Shown: positions 14,828-24,112, counted from the first letter of the stretch. The stretch is 32,651 bases of DNA from Terriglobia bacterium (GCA_030040995.1 JASHOS010000296.1:1-32651), one strand, 5' to 3'. Made by a program: numbers and translations. Notes: a model not told the origin generated them from the sequence alone.

Positions 14828-17266
14828 CTAATGGGAAAGCGGTGTGGCTGTCACGAGGTTGTCACTGACGGGCCGGTAGTAAAGCCCCTCGCCGCCCAAG
14901 ATCACTTCCAGGACTGCCGGCGCCTGGATCTCTCCCTGGATCAAGGCTTCGGAAAGCGGATCTTCAAGATGCCGCTGAAGCGCCCGCCGGAGCGGACGGG
15001 CGCCGTAGGAGCGGTCCGCGCAGGTCTTCTCAAGGAGCCAACGCGCCGCTTCTGGCGAAAGGCTGACCGAAATGTTCTTCTGCACCAAGTGGGCGTTCAT
15101 GTTGGTCACCAGCAGATCGATGATTTGCAGAAGGTCGCTATCGGTAAGCGCGTTAAAGATGATCACTTCGTCGAGCCGGTTTAGAAATTCAGGATTGAAA
15201 ATACGCCGGACCTCGCTCATCACCATTCCCTCGATCTTCTTATCCGTCGTTTCTTCGCTGGCGGAATGGAAACCGAGGTGGCTGCGCCGCTCAAGATAGC
15301 GGGCGCCGATGTTCGAAGTCATGACGATAATCGTGTTCTTGAAATCAACCATGTTGCCCAGCCCATCCGTCAACTGCCCGTCTTCAAACACCTGAAGAAG
15401 GATGTTGAAGACGTCGGGGTGAGCCTTCTCAATTTCATCGAGCAGGATCACAGAGTAAGGGGCGCGCCGCACGCGCTCCGTGAGTTGACCGCCCTCCTCA
15501 TAGCCCACGTATCCCGGCGGCGAGCCGATCAGCTTGGAGACAGAATGCTTCTCCATAAACTCCGACATATCAAACCGGATCAGAGATCGCTCGCTTCCGA
15601 ACAGGAAAGATGACAGCGTCCGGGCCACTTCGGTCTTGCCGACCCCCGTCGGTCCGAGAAAGAGAAACGAGCCCACCGGACGGCCGGGCGCCTTCAATCC
15701 GGCGCGTGACCGGCGGATGGCGCGGGCCAGCGCAGAAATCGCTTTGTCTTGGCTGATCACGCGTTTGTGGAGTTCCTCCTCGATGCGCAGCAGCTTGGAC
15801 ATTTCCTCTTCTTTAATCGACGTTACCGGCACGCCCGTCCACCGGGCCACCACCTCTTCAATATCCCCTTCTTTCACTTCGCCGGTGGCATTCTCGTCGA
15901 TGTTGTACTTCTCGCGGAGCAGGCGGAGATTTTCGCGCTCTTTCCGCTCCTCGTCCGAATAAAAGCGCGCCTTTTCGAATTCCTTGTTGGAAATGGCGGC
16001 CTCCATGCGGTGCACGACGAACTTGATGCGCTTGGTGGCGTCTACCATCTCTTCGGGCAGCATGCTCTGTTGCAATTTCACCCGTGCGCCCGCTTCGTCA
16101 ATCAGGTCCACAGCTTTGTCGGGAAGAAAGCGATCGGGAATATACCGGCTGGAATGAAAAACCGAAGAGCGAATCGCCTGATCCGTATAGGTTACGGCGT
16201 GAAACTTTTCGTACCGTTCCTTGATGCCGAACAGCACTTGGATGGCATCTTTTTCAGACGGTGGAGGGACCTTGACGGCCTGGAACCGCCGCTCCAGCGA
16301 CCGGTCCCTTTCAATCGACTTGCGGTATTCGGCAGGCGTGGTGGCGCCAATGCACTGGATTTCCCCGCGCGAGAGGGCGGGCTTGAGGATGTTGGCTGCG
16401 TCCAGCGACCCTTCCGCCGATCCCGCCCCGACAAGCGTGTGAAGCTCGTCGATAAAAATAATGGCGTTTTGAGACTCCATCAATTCCTTCATGATGGTCT
16501 TCAGCCGCTCCTCGAACTGGCCCCGGTATTTGGTGCCCGCCACAATGAGCGAAAGATCAAGCGCCAGGATGCGCTTGTCGGCAAGAAACGAGGGAACGTT
16601 TCCATCCGAGATGCGCTGGGCGAGGCCCTCCACAATGGCTGTTTTTCCCACCCCAGGCTCGCCGATGAGCACGGGATTGTTCTTAGTGCGCCGGCAAAGA
16701 ATTTCGATCACCCGCTCGAGCTCATTATCTCGTCCGATCAGCGGATCCAATTGGCCTTCCAGCGCCGCCTGGGTCAAATCCCGGCTGAATTCCGAAAGAA
16801 GCGAAGTTTCCTTAGGACGATTGGAGGACATTTTTTCACTCTGGGCACGGCTTAGGTCTTCGCGCAGGGCAGAAAGGCGCAGCCCGCGCTCGTGGAGCAT
16901 TTCCGCGGCGAATGACTTCTCCTCCCTCAGCAGACCCATGAGCAGGTGCTCGGTACCGATATGCTTATGTGAAAGACGCTCGGCTTCTTCCTGGGCATAA
17001 GCTAATACGCGCTTGCACTCCTGGCTCAAGGGGAGATCCACGGAGGTGGAAACCTTTTCGCGGAGCGTTGTTCTTCCTTCAATCTGTTTGCGGATGGATT
17101 CGACAGAGGCGTGGGCACGAAGAAAGCGGTTGGTGAGGGCCTTGTCTTCGCGCAAGAGTCCGAGCAGGATGTGCTCCGTTTCAATGTAAGTGCTGCCAAA
17201 CTGGCTGGCTTCGTAACGGGCGAAAAAGATAACTCTGCGGGCTTTTTCCGTGTATTTCTCGAACAT
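14828..17266 (-). CDS. clpC: ATP-dependent Clp protease ATP-binding subunit ClpC
   Basis: AAA+ unfoldase of 812 residues that feeds substrates to ClpP. Two Clp-N repeats (about 1-145) start [24 protein letters not shown]. The first ATPase module has Walker A GEPGVGKT (202-209) and Walker B IIFIDE (269-274). A UVR-like middle domain spans about 421-448, which marks ClpC rather than ClpA. The second module has Walker A GPTGVGKT (538-545). The frame opens at 17332, but the ATG at 17266 has GGAGG five bases upstream and gives the conserved N-terminus. It starts 70 bases after lolD on the same strand. No clpP is in the window. Confidence 0.96.
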   Translation of the reverse strand: MFEKYTEKARRVIFFARYEASQFGSTYIETEHILLGLLREDKALTNRFLRAHASVESIRKQIEGRTTLREKVSTSVDLPLSQECKRVLAYAQEEAERLSHKHIGTEHLLMGLLREEKSFAAEMLHERGLRLSALREDLSRAQSEKMSSNRPKETSLLSEFSRDLTQAALEGQLDPLIGRDNELERVIEILCRRTKNNPVLIGEPGVGKTAIVEGLAQRISDGNVPSFLADKRILALDLSLIVAGTKYRGQFEERLKTIMKELMESQNAIIFIDELHTLVGAGSAEGSLDAANILKPALSRGEIQCIGATTPAEYRKSIERDRSLERRFQAVKVPPPSEKDAIQVLFGIKERYEKFHAVTYTDQAIRSSVFHSSRYIPDRFLPDKAVDLIDEAGARVKLQQSMLPEEMVDATKRIKFVVHRMEAAISNKEFEKARFYSDEERKERENLRLLREKYNIDENATGEVKEGDIEEVVARWTGVPVTSIKEEEMSKLLRIEEELHKRVISQDKAISALARAIRRSRAGLKAPGRPVGSFLFLGPTGVGKTEVARTLSSFLFGSERSLIRFDMSEFMEKHSVSKLIGSPPGYVGYEEGGQLTERVRRAPYSVILLDEIEKAHPDVFNILLQVFEDGQLTDGLGNMVDFKNTIIVMTSNIGARYLERRSHLGFHSASEETTDKKIEGMVMSEVRRIFNPEFLNRLDEVIIFNALTDSDLLQIIDLLVTNMNAHLVQKNISVSLSPEAARWLLEKTCADRSYGARPLRRALQRHLEDPLSEALIQGEIQAPAVLEVILGGEGLYYRPVSDNLVTATPLSH

Positions 17267-17336
17267 TGCCCTCCGCCTCTCCGACTCGCGTCCCGATCGC
17301 CAGGGCGGGCGCCCCTCTCTTCCCTCTTCCATTTTA

Positions 17337-18023
17337 TCAGTGAACTTCCGGAATGGCAGCGTCCGTTAGCCTGCCGTTCGCGAGCCGGAGCGCGCGGTTG
17401 GCGCGCCGCGCCAGCTCCAGATTGTGGGTGGCCAGCACGGAAGTCAATCCGTGCTCCCGGTGAAACTTCTCCACCAGCGCGGAGACACGCTCCGCCGACC
17501 GCGCGTCAAGGTTACCGGTGGGTTCGTCGGCCAGCAAGAGCAGAGGTTGGTTGATCAGGGCCCGGGCCAGGGCCACTCGTTGCTGCTCGCCTCCGGAGAG
17601 CTCCCCCACCTGCCGGTCCGCCGCGTGGGCGACCCCCGCCTCGGCGAGTAGTTCGGCTGCCCGGGAGCGAGCGCTGTGAAAATCGCCGCCGGCAATAAGG
17701 CTGGGCATCATCACATTTTCCAGCGCGCTAAACTCCGCGAGAAGATAATGCATTTGCCATACAAAACCGATCTTCCCATTCCGGTACGCGGCGCGCTCGC
17801 TTGCGCTGAATCCACTGATCCGTTCCCGAAAAAAGTATACCTCACCGCGCGTCGGAGTGTCTAGCGCAGCCAGCAGATGAAGCAGTGTGGTTTTTCCCGC
17901 TCCAGACTCGCCTACGATCGCAATAAATTCGCCTTGACGAATCTCGAAATTCAAGTCCTCGAACACCGCGACTTCTTCTTCGCCGGAGCGGTAAATTTTT
18001 GTCAGATTTTCAGCGCACAACAT
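17337..18023 (-). CDS. lolD: LolD-like lipoprotein-releasing ABC transporter ATPase
   Basis: ABC ATPase of 228 residues from the ATG at 18023. Walker A is GESGAGKT (38-45), Q-loop Q90, signature LSGGEQQ (142-148), Walker B LLLLADE (161-167) and switch H200. The group (LolD/MacB-like) is shown by the opening [17 protein letters not shown] and by the paired permease upstream. It energises release of lipoproteins from the inner membrane for transfer to the outer membrane. No good ribosome binding site is seen before the ATG; a TTG at 18041 is an alternative. It is separated from the permease gene by a 436-base gap full of repeats. Confidence 0.9.
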   Translation of the reverse strand: MLCAENLTKIYRSGEEEVAVFEDLNFEIRQGEFIAIVGESGAGKTTLLHLLAALDTPTRGEVYFFRERISGFSASERAAYRNGKIGFVWQMHYLLAEFSALENVMMPSLIAGGDFHSARSRAAELLAEAGVAHAADRQVGELSGGEQQRVALARALINQPLLLLADEPTGNLDARSAERVSALVEKFHREHGLTSVLATHNLELARRANRALRLANGRLTDAAIPEVH

Positions 18024-18459
18024 AAAAGTAGCAGTCAGCAATCAGCTTTCAGCAGTCAGCTCTCAGCGGGTAGCGTAGCGCGGCCTTGCGGCCGCAACCA
18101 AATTTGACGGACACTCTGCCCTCGCTCCCTTGGGGGAGAGGGCGGAGCGCAACGCCGGGCCTGCGCCCACCGAAGGTCGCTTACGCTCCAGAGCTTCAGC
18201 GACGGAGCGGCTCCTGCCCGCAGGCGGGTGAGGGGGTATGGGAAAACCTCGTCAAAAAACAAGATCTCATGACCTTGCACTGCAGCGTGGCCTTGCGGCC
18301 GCAACCAAACCAGCGCGAAGCCATTGCCCTCTCCCTCGGGAGAGGGTGGCTCGCGGCCGGCGCTTTCTCCAGCCGGCGCGGGCCGGGTGAGGGGTCACAG
18401 CGCGTATCCTCAAACCATGCCTCCGCGTTTCGCCCTCCGAAACTTCAGAGCTGGCCGCT
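18024..18459. repeat. Tandem array of intergenic repeat modules between lolC/E and lolD
   Basis: From left to right: a short-phrase tract (18031-18067, repeats of CAGTCAGC and TCAGC); the GCGGCCTTGCGGCCGCAACC module (about 18076-18103); a CCCTCGCTCCC module (18119-18158); the core (18159-18237); a second GCGGCC module (18282-18309); and a CCCTCTCCCTCGGGAGAGGG module (18326-18395). The same module order recurs at 30484-30665. No gene is supported. Confidence 0.85.
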
Positions 18460-19689
18460 TCATTCGTACCGCAAAATCTCGGTGGGCAGTAATTTCGCTG
18501 CCGAAAGAGAAGGATAAAGGGTCGCCAGGAAGCTCACTCCGAGCGCCATGGTCGCAATCCAGACCCCATCCCAGGGGCGCGAACGGAAGGGCACGTAGGA
18601 GAGGGCATAGATATCGGCTGGAATGTGAATGAGCTGGTAATGATTGGCCACCCACGACCCGCCGTATCCGGCGGCCAAGCCTAGGAATATTCCACATAGA
18701 GCAATCAGGAGGCCGTGAAGTGTGAATACCGCCCAGACTTGCCGAGGTTTCGCGCCCATTGACATCAGAATCGCAATGTCGCGGTTCTTTTCCATCACCG
18801 TCATGGCAAGCGTGATGAAGATGTTCAGCGCCGCCACAATGACGATGAGACCGATGGTTAAGATGGTGACAATGCGTTCCAGATGCAGGGCGCTGAAAAT
18901 TGAATGGTTCTCCTCCATCCACGTCGTGGTCTCAAATCCTTTGCCGGCGGCGCGCTGGATGGCTGCCGCGATCTCGGGAGCGCGGTCGACGTTGTCAACT
19001 CTGAACTCGATGACTGAGACGACATTCGTCAGATCGAAGAGCCGTTGCGCCGCCCCGAGATTGGTGAACGCCCAACTGGCATCGAAGTCGTAAAAACCCG
19101 AATCGAAGACCGCGACCACCCGGAACTTGCGGTACTTCGGTACGATCCCGATCGGAGTTAGGTCTCCTTGCGGGCTCGTGATCGTTACCGTGCTGCCGAC
19201 GAACACACCTAAATCCGTCGCCAGCTCGCTTCCGACTGCAATCGGGTCCGCATCGGAAAAGCTTTCTGAAAGACCCGCCAGAGATCCTTCCTTGAGATGC
19301 CGCAGCAGGTCGCCCACCCGGACTTCTCTCTGCGGCTCAACGCCCTTGAGCTCGATCCCTGCCGACCGTTGCTGGCTCGAGATCAGCACCTCTTCATAGA
19401 GGGCGGGCGCGAGCGCCATCACATGCGGCACCCGCGCTAACCGCTCCACCATCTGCTCGTAGTGCGGAATCATGTCGTCTTGAGGATGAATGAGGTTGAT
19501 ATTGGCGGTGGCGCCCAGCAGGCGCTGTTGAAGGTCCACGCGGAAGCCGTTGTTCACGGCAAGCGCGATCACCAGCGCGGCAACGCCCGCCGTGATACCA
19601 ACCACGGCAATCACCGTAACAACGGAAATCGCCGACTGGCGCCGCTTCGCCCTTAAGTAGCGGAGAGCGATCAAAGTTTCGAACCGCAT
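18460..19689 (-). CDS. lolC: LolC/LolE-family lipoprotein-releasing permease
   Basis: Inner-membrane permease of 409 residues, FtsX/MacB fold. Residues 1-20 (MRFETLIALRYLRAKRRQSA) match the amphipathic LolC/E start, followed by a transmembrane helix at about 21-45. A periplasmic MacB_PCD-like domain covers about 46-265. Three more helices lie at about 273-300, 320-350 and 375-400, with the coupling sequence ILMSMGAKPRQVW. Only one permease gene is present, so it may act as a homodimer in place of LolC plus LolE. AGGA lies four bases before the ATG. The partner ATPase lolD is downstream after repeats. Confidence 0.92.
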   Translation of the reverse strand: MRFETLIALRYLRAKRRQSAISVVTVIAVVGITAGVAALVIALAVNNGFRVDLQQRLLGATANINLIHPQDDMIPHYEQMVERLARVPHVMALAPALYEEVLISSQQRSAGIELKGVEPQREVRVGDLLRHLKEGSLAGLSESFSDADPIAVGSELATDLGVFVGSTVTITSPQGDLTPIGIVPKYRKFRVVAVFDSGFYDFDASWAFTNLGAAQRLFDLTNVVSVIEFRVDNVDRAPEIAAAIQRAAGKGFETTTWMEENHSIFSALHLERIVTILTIGLIVIVAALNIFITLAMTVMEKNRDIAILMSMGAKPRQVWAVFTLHGLLIALCGIFLGLAAGYGGSWVANHYQLIHIPADIYALSYVPFRSRPWDGVWIATMALGVSFLATLYPSLSAAKLLPTEILRYE

Positions 19690-20165
19690 AGCGTCCTATC
19701 GAACTTCACAGTATACCAACGCCGACAGACAGGAGGGACAGGTCGCGCCGGGCGGTACGGCGCGGGTAGAGGAGCAACCTAGGACTGCTTCCGCATTTCG
19801 GGAAGTCCATGAACGCCCGCCCCTGGAGTTTCTACATCTAGGAGGCGGTGGAACGCGCTTTCGTATGGGGGGGCGACTTGGGTTGCGGCCCGTAACTTGC
19901 AGATCCGGAGGCCCTGAAAGCGCGACCCAAAAGCGCCCTCAATACCACACGTATCGCTCGTACTCGACCTCGTAACGCTTCAAGAACCGCCGGTACTCGT
20001 CCTGGAAGCGGGCAGCGCAGACCGCTGCTTTTCCGGTCTGCGGCTCTTCGCTCATCCTGCTGCAATAAACAGGACGATAGCACCTCTGAATGTAATGAGA
20101 CGCGGTTCTGTGCCGATATGGATTCTTGCCTGAAGCGTACGTCATTCAGATCGGAGGGGCGAGTG
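19690..20165. other. Intergenic region between lolC/E and the aspartic-protease gene
   Basis: Contains a GCGCCGGGCGGTACGGCGC hairpin near 19748-19766 and a transposase-tail remnant (19939-20055, minus). TATACT on the minus strand (19710-19715) could be the -10 of lolC/E, but no convincing -35 accompanies it. I see no complete gene. Confidence 0.5.
19939..20055 (-). pseudogene. Remnant resembling the C-terminal tail of a REP-associated (IS200-like) transposase
   Basis: The last 24 codons read FQDEYRRFLKRYEVEYERYVW plus three flanking residues. This resembles the C-terminus of REP-associated tyrosine transposases, which often end in a FQ(D/E)E...FL(K/R)(K/R)...(E/D)YDERYVW-type sequence. One residue seems lost between EY and ERYVW. 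Upstream codons show no HUH or catalytic tyrosine motifs, so only the tail survives. The short ATG-initiated frame of 38 codons is unlikely to be functional. Family assignment is from memory of the motif. Confidence 0.5.
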
Positions 20166-20555
20166 GTGAACAAGGCCGTAATCCTGATGGTCGCACTGAC
20201 GACGTCCGGATCGCTTTATGCTGGTGGCCGGAAGACGAAAATTATCATTTTTGACGAAGTGATTGGAATGCCCATCGTCTCAATCAAAACCTCAGACGGC
20301 AAGAAGCGCTTTGTCCTGGATACCGGGTCCAACATCTCCACAATGAATATAAGGGCGGAAAAAAGTTTGAGTGTTAGCCTGGCAGGCAAGCAATTCACCT
20401 TGAAGTTTGAGCCGACGCAAACAGAAGTGTTCAATAGATTTCAGGCTATGCTTCCACCCAGCGAGCGCGTGGATGGTATTTTAGGGTCAGACTTTATGCG
20501 CCACTTTCACCGTGTCACCTTTGACTTTAAAGGCTCTATGGTTTCGTTTGAATGA
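20166..20555 (+). CDS. Secreted retropepsin-like aspartic protease domain protein
   Basis: A 129-residue protein with a likely signal peptide (MNKAVILMVALTTSGSLYAGG). The catalytic-type motif is FVLDTGSNIS (D52-T-G-S), and the partner pattern DGILGSDFMRHF (about 108-119) fits the single-domain retropepsin-like family, which works as dimers. GTG at 20166 is chosen because GGAGGGG lies six bases upstream and the signal peptide starts there; the ATG at 20118 would add unlikely residues. Substrate unknown. It converges with the M20 peptidase gene, 17 bases between stops, and is lower in G+C than its neighbours by eye. Confidence 0.72.
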   Translation: MNKAVILMVALTTSGSLYAGGRKTKIIIFDEVIGMPIVSIKTSDGKKRFVLDTGSNISTMNIRAEKSLSVSLAGKQFTLKFEPTQTEVFNRFQAMLPPSERVDGILGSDFMRHFHRVTFDFKGSMVSFE

Positions 20556-20572
20556 AATCGGTCCAAGCGAAG

Positions 20573-21949
20573 TCACTGGCCGAGGAGTTGGATGAAACGG
20601 CCTACGGCTTCGATGCCACGGTAAAAGTTAGGCAGGTGGAATTTCTCGTCGGGGGCGTGCAGGTTATCGTCGGGAAGGCCGAAGCCCATCAGGACCACCG
20701 GAACGTTCAGGTGTTGGGAGAAGAGACCGGCTACAGGAATCGACCCGCCGCAACGAACATAAACCGTCTTCTTCCTAAAGACGCTTTCCATGGCCTCGCT
20801 GGCAGCCTTGATGCAGGGATGATCAACACTTACGAGAGATGCGGGTGCGGAACTGAGAACTCGAACGGTGGTTTGAATGCTCTCGGGAGTCAGCTTCTTA
20901 ACCTGGCTGGCGAATTTCTTCGCTACATCGCCGGGGTTCATGCCCGGAACCAGACGCATACTGATCTTAGCCGTCGCTGACGCCGGAATGACCGTTTTGG
21001 CGCCGTCGCCCGTGAAGCCGCCCCGAATACCGTGGACTTCAAGCGTAGGCCGCGCCCAAAGCCGCTCGAGCACCGGGTAGCCTCGCTCCCCTTCAAGCGC
21101 GCCGGAGCCTACTTCCAGCTTCAGAAACTTGCTTTCGTTGAACGGCAGCCGCTTCCAGCCGGCGCGCTCTTTTTCGCTCGGTCTTTGTATTCCGTGGTAA
21201 AAGCCCGGGATGCGAACCCTCCCATCGCGCCCTTTGAGGCCTGAGATAATTCCGGCCAGAGCCTGCACCGGATTAGGAGCGGCTCCTCCGTACATCCCGG
21301 AATGTAAGTCGCGCGCGGCACCTCGCGCCTCGACCTCAACATAAACCAGGCCGCGCAGCGCCGTGGTTAACGTAGGCAAGCCGGGCGCAAACATCGCCGT
21401 ATCACAAATGACCGCGGCATCGCAACGAAGTTTCTCCGCGTGCCGGGCCACGTAGCGCTCAATATGCGCGCCGCCTATTTCCTCTTCCCCTTCGATCACA
21501 AACTTCACATTAATCGGCAGCCTGCCTTCTCCTTGAAGAAAACCTTCGACAGCCTTCAGCAGGATGTAGGTCTGCCCCTTGTCGTCAGAAGCGCCGCGGG
21601 CGTAGAGGTTCTTGCCGCGTCGGGTGGGGTGGAAAGGAGGGGAGGTCCATTGGTCTAAGGGGTCCGGTGGCTGAACGTCGTAATGTGCGTAAAGAAGTAG
21701 CGTGGGTTTGCCGGGCGCTTTCAGCCACTCGGCGTAAACCAATGGGTTTTGGCCCGTCCGCCCCTCGATCAGCCCGGAACGCTCCATTCCCATGAGCTGA
21801 AGTTCATCTGCAAGCATTGCGGCGGCGCGCCGCACATCCGCCTGATGCTCCGGAAGCGTGCTGATGCTGGGCACCTGAAGAAGGCGGATGAGGCCGTCGA
21901 GAAATGCCTTCTGACTTTTCCGGTAGTATTCGAAAGCGCCGGATGCCAT
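20573..21949 (-). CDS. M20-family dipeptidase / metallopeptidase
   Basis: A 458-residue cytoplasmic zinc dipeptidase of the M20 (carnosinase-like/CPG2-like) family. Metal and catalytic residues are visible: H89 and D91 in LYAHYDVQ, D122 in GASDDKG, the EGEEEIG block (E155/E156), D183 in VICDTAMF, and H431 in NLHAPDE. The dimerisation (lid) domain spans about 200-360, including RDLHSGMYGG. No signal peptide is present. No ribosome binding site is evident before the ATG at 21949, but residues near the start already fit the family. It is likely monocistronic. Confidence 0.9.
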   Translation of the reverse strand: MASGAFEYYRKSQKAFLDGLIRLLQVPSISTLPEHQADVRRAAAMLADELQLMGMERSGLIEGRTGQNPLVYAEWLKAPGKPTLLLYAHYDVQPPDPLDQWTSPPFHPTRRGKNLYARGASDDKGQTYILLKAVEGFLQGEGRLPINVKFVIEGEEEIGGAHIERYVARHAEKLRCDAAVICDTAMFAPGLPTLTTALRGLVYVEVEARGAARDLHSGMYGGAAPNPVQALAGIISGLKGRDGRVRIPGFYHGIQRPSEKERAGWKRLPFNESKFLKLEVGSGALEGERGYPVLERLWARPTLEVHGIRGGFTGDGAKTVIPASATAKISMRLVPGMNPGDVAKKFASQVKKLTPESIQTTVRVLSSAPASLVSVDHPCIKAASEAMESVFRKKTVYVRCGGSIPVAGLFSQHLNVPVVLMGFGLPDDNLHAPDEKFHLPNFYRGIEAVGRFIQLLGQ

Positions 21950-22176
21950 GGAATATGGGGGGAAAGGAGGTTGCGAAAACCTGCGCGAGTTTCTATATTC
22001 TGAGCCGCGAAGCGGCGCTCTATCACAGCCCAGGCCAGTCGGCCTGGGTCAAAGGCTTTTGTACAGCCGAAGCCCTGAAAGGGCGTGCCAAAGGCCGATT
22101 ACGACGAACGGTACACGTGGGATTGAGGGCTCTTTGCGGCACGATTGAAGTCGTGCCCTGATACCCCAAATGCGCC
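21950..22176. repeat. REP-like cluster upstream of the M20 gene
   Basis: The 227 bases hold, in order, AGCCGCGAAGCGGCG (about 22001-22015), the inverted pair CCCAGGCC-AGTC-GGCCTGGG, GCCCTGAAAGGGCG, a transposase-tail remnant (22091-22126) and the palindrome GGCACGA-TTGAAG-TCGTGCC followed by CTGATACC (22138-22161). The first two motifs recur in variant form at 29973-30014. Confidence 0.75.
22091..22126 (+). pseudogene. Short remnant matching the very end of a REP-associated transposase
   Basis: The frame reads KADYDERYTWD and stops. YDERY(V/T)WD is the terminal motif I associate with REP-associated transposases, and the DNA around the stop (TGGGATTGAGGGC) resembles the end of the remnant at 19939 (TGGTATTGAGGGC). 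A REP palindrome follows 11 bases later, the arrangement expected at the edge of such an element. With only 11 codons, chance resemblance is possible. Confidence 0.4.
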
Positions 22177-23223
22177 TCAGCCGTAGAAAATCTCTGCCGT
22201 GTCAATGAGCTCGCGATCGACGCGCTTGAGCTTGGTGATCGCTTCTGCAAGCGGAACGGAGGTGATCCGGTTGCCTTTCAAGCAGACCATCATGCCCGGC
22301 TTCCCTTCGTGAATCAGATCGACGGCCTTCACGCCGTATCGCGTGCCCAGCACGCGATCGAAAGCGGTGGGCGAGCCGCCGCGCTGCACGTGCCCAAGCA
22401 CCGTCACCCGCGTTTCATACCCGGTGTGCCTTTCAATTTCCTGGGCTACCACTTCCCCGATGCCACCCAGATGGGCGTGTCCGAACGGATCCACCTTCTG
22501 GTCTTTGGTCACTACTTCCTTATAGCCCTCGAGCTTAAAACCCTCGGCCACCACCACAATGGAAAACAGCCGTCCGCGCGAATGGCGCCTTTCGAGGATG
22601 CCGCAAATCTTCTCGATCGTCATCGGTTCTTCGGGGATCAGGATGCAGTCGGCGCCGCCGGCCAGCCCTCCGACCGTGGCAATCCAGCCCGTGTGCCTGC
22701 CCATTACTTCGACCACCATGACGCGCTGGTGCGATTCGGCCGTGGTGTGAAGCCGGTCGATCGCTTCGGTCACAATTGAGACGGCTGTATCAAACCCGAA
22801 CGTCTGGTCGGTACCTTCAATGTCGTTGTCAATCGTCTTGGGAACGCCGATCACCTTGAGCCCTTCAGCAGCCAATTTTCGGGCGACGCCCAACGTATCT
22901 TCCCCCCCAACGGCAATCAGATAATCGATGTTTAGCTTCTTAACGTTCTCCCACAGCTCTTTCTTATCCGATTCATCTTTCAACGGGTTGGTGCGCGACG
23001 TTCCCAGGATCGTTCCGCCGCGAGGCAAAATGCCGGACACGGAAAGCAGGGAAAGAGGCTCCGCTGTCCCTTTGACGAGACCAAGCCAGCCGTTCTTGAT
23101 GCCGAGGATTTTGTAGTCCAGCATTTCTGCGCGCCGGACTACGGCGCGGATGACTGCATTCAATCCCGGACAGTCGCCGCCTCCCGTCAGTATCGCTATC
23201 GTGCCATTCGATTTTGTCACCAT
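22177..23223 (-). CDS. pfkA: 6-phosphofructokinase, probably pyrophosphate-dependent
   Basis: A 348-residue PfkA-family enzyme that phosphorylates fructose 6-phosphate. GGGDCPGLNA (14-23) is the nucleotide/PPi-binding start. The discriminating positions are GGEDT (D109) and PKTIDND (K129). In ATP-dependent enzymes these positions (104 and 124 in E. coli numbering) are usually glycines, while Asp plus Lys is the PPi-dependent signature. MGRHTGW and the sugar-phosphate segments are present. Start ATG at 23223 is supported by GAGGAG nine bases upstream. Transcribed toward a repeat cluster, with no glycolytic neighbour. Confidence 0.9.
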   Translation of the reverse strand: MVTKSNGTIAILTGGGDCPGLNAVIRAVVRRAEMLDYKILGIKNGWLGLVKGTAEPLSLLSVSGILPRGGTILGTSRTNPLKDESDKKELWENVKKLNIDYLIAVGGEDTLGVARKLAAEGLKVIGVPKTIDNDIEGTDQTFGFDTAVSIVTEAIDRLHTTAESHQRVMVVEVMGRHTGWIATVGGLAGGADCILIPEEPMTIEKICGILERRHSRGRLFSIVVVAEGFKLEGYKEVVTKDQKVDPFGHAHLGGIGEVVAQEIERHTGYETRVTVLGHVQRGGSPTAFDRVLGTRYGVKAVDLIHEGKPGMMVCLKGNRITSVPLAEAITKLKRVDRELIDTAEIFYG

Positions 23224-23530
23224 AGGCCAATTCTCCTCGGGTCAAGCTGGTCAGCTTTTCATGAGGCAAAAACTGAGTGAATGCATTTGAGTTCCCGGAC
23301 GCGAGCGGCTGGCGCCGTCCGCCATCCGGGAAAGAAGGAATCCAACCGGCGAAGCGATTCTCGGGCGTCAAGCTTCGGAGTCAGGAGAAACCGCGATAGA
23401 TAAGCCGAAGCTTAAGGTAGACGGGCTGCAGCTTGGCAAAGCTAACAGAGAACTGTAGCAACAAACCGGCACAGGGGTCAACGCCCGGAGGCTTCTGATA
23501 CTGCCGCAGAAGCTGTGAATGAGCCATTTG

Positions 23531-23602
23531 AACCACAAAGGCACCAAGGCACGGAGCTTGAAAACAAAACTCCTTTCTCCGTGTCTTGGTGTCTTTGTGG
23601 TG
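23531..23602. mobile_element. Gene-less relic with GxxExxY-element-type ends
   Basis: AACCACAAAGGCACCAAGGC plus ACGGAG (23531-23556) is matched at 23 of 26 positions by the reverse complement of 23577-23602, leaving a 20-base centre. The arms encode NHKGTKA, the same kind of peptide that starts the GxxExxY protein at 9555. This looks like the ends of such an element without its gene. Confidence 0.6.
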
Positions 23603-23642
23603 GGATGTGCAAGTTATTCACGCGTTCTCAGTTTGGGGCGCG

Positions 23643-23696
23643 TAGAGGCGGCTTTATGCCGCCATCCCGGGTGGCGGGGTAAACTCGCCGTTACAA
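23643..23696. repeat. Second copy of the palindromic element core, opposite orientation
   Basis: TAGAGGCGGCTTTATGCCGC through CGTTACAA matches the reverse complement of 216-264 with a few substitutions and about five extra bases (CCCGG) in the middle. Both internal stems are kept but the 15-bp outer arms are missing. Confidence 0.75.
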
Positions 23697-23782
23697 TTCC
23701 GCCCGAAACGGAGGCACTACCGGGGGCGTCTGCGTCGGGGAGGGGGCCCGGGCTATTCAAGTCCGAGAGAATTTTGGCCGAT

Positions 23783-24112
23783 CTAGACTAACGGATGGCT
23801 AAAGCTAACAGCACAAAGATAAGGTGGTTGGGCGAGGCTGAGCCGCACGATCTGCGCATCGAGGGTGCGGACCGGCTCAGGGCAGGCGGCCAAGTGCGGC
23901 AACGGCGCAGAAGGAATTTCCAACGTGATCGAAGAACCGGCAGCGAGATGGCGGCGCACGGCCAGGAGCGCTCCAGTGGCACTGATATTCAGCGTACTCG
24001 TAAACTCCAAGAACTCTTTACCTTGCTCGTCGATGCCCTTGGCAAATACGGGCACGCCAAGCGAAAGACGCCGGTGCCGGCGGCGCTCCTTTGCTCGCTT
24101 ACGGCTTACCAC
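23783..24112 (-). CDS. PilZ-domain protein (putative cyclic di-GMP effector)
   Basis: A 109-residue single-domain protein. The N-terminal arginine cluster (RRHRRLSL, R11-R15) and the N42-x-S-x-x-G47 motif in NISATGALL are the two c-di-GMP contact motifs of PilZ, here with Asn in place of the more usual Asp. The frame opens at 24232, but GTG at 24112 has AAGGAG five bases upstream and puts the RxxxR motif near the N-terminus, so it is preferred. It is divergent from the histidine kinase gene. Function would be c-di-GMP-dependent control of an unknown partner. Confidence 0.78.
   Translation of the reverse strand: MVSRKRAKERRRHRRLSLGVPVFAKGIDEQGKEFLEFTSTLNISATGALLAVRRHLAAGSSITLEIPSAPLPHLAACPEPVRTLDAQIVRLSLAQPPYLCAVSFSHPLV

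Larger units (their letters stand above)
23224..23782. other. Intergenic region upstream of pfkA, repeats but no gene
   Basis: Bases 23224-23530 show no recognisable gene and may hold the pfkA leader; CTTCTG...CAGAAG forms a small stem near 23491-23511. Bases 23531-23602 are the gene-less inverted pair, and 23643-23696 the second copy of the element core from 216-264. Confidence 0.5.

Noticed and set aside
15749-16855. Plus-strand open frame of 368 codons opposite clpC
   Set aside because: Its mirror strand encodes unmistakable ClpC motifs, and this frame has no family features.
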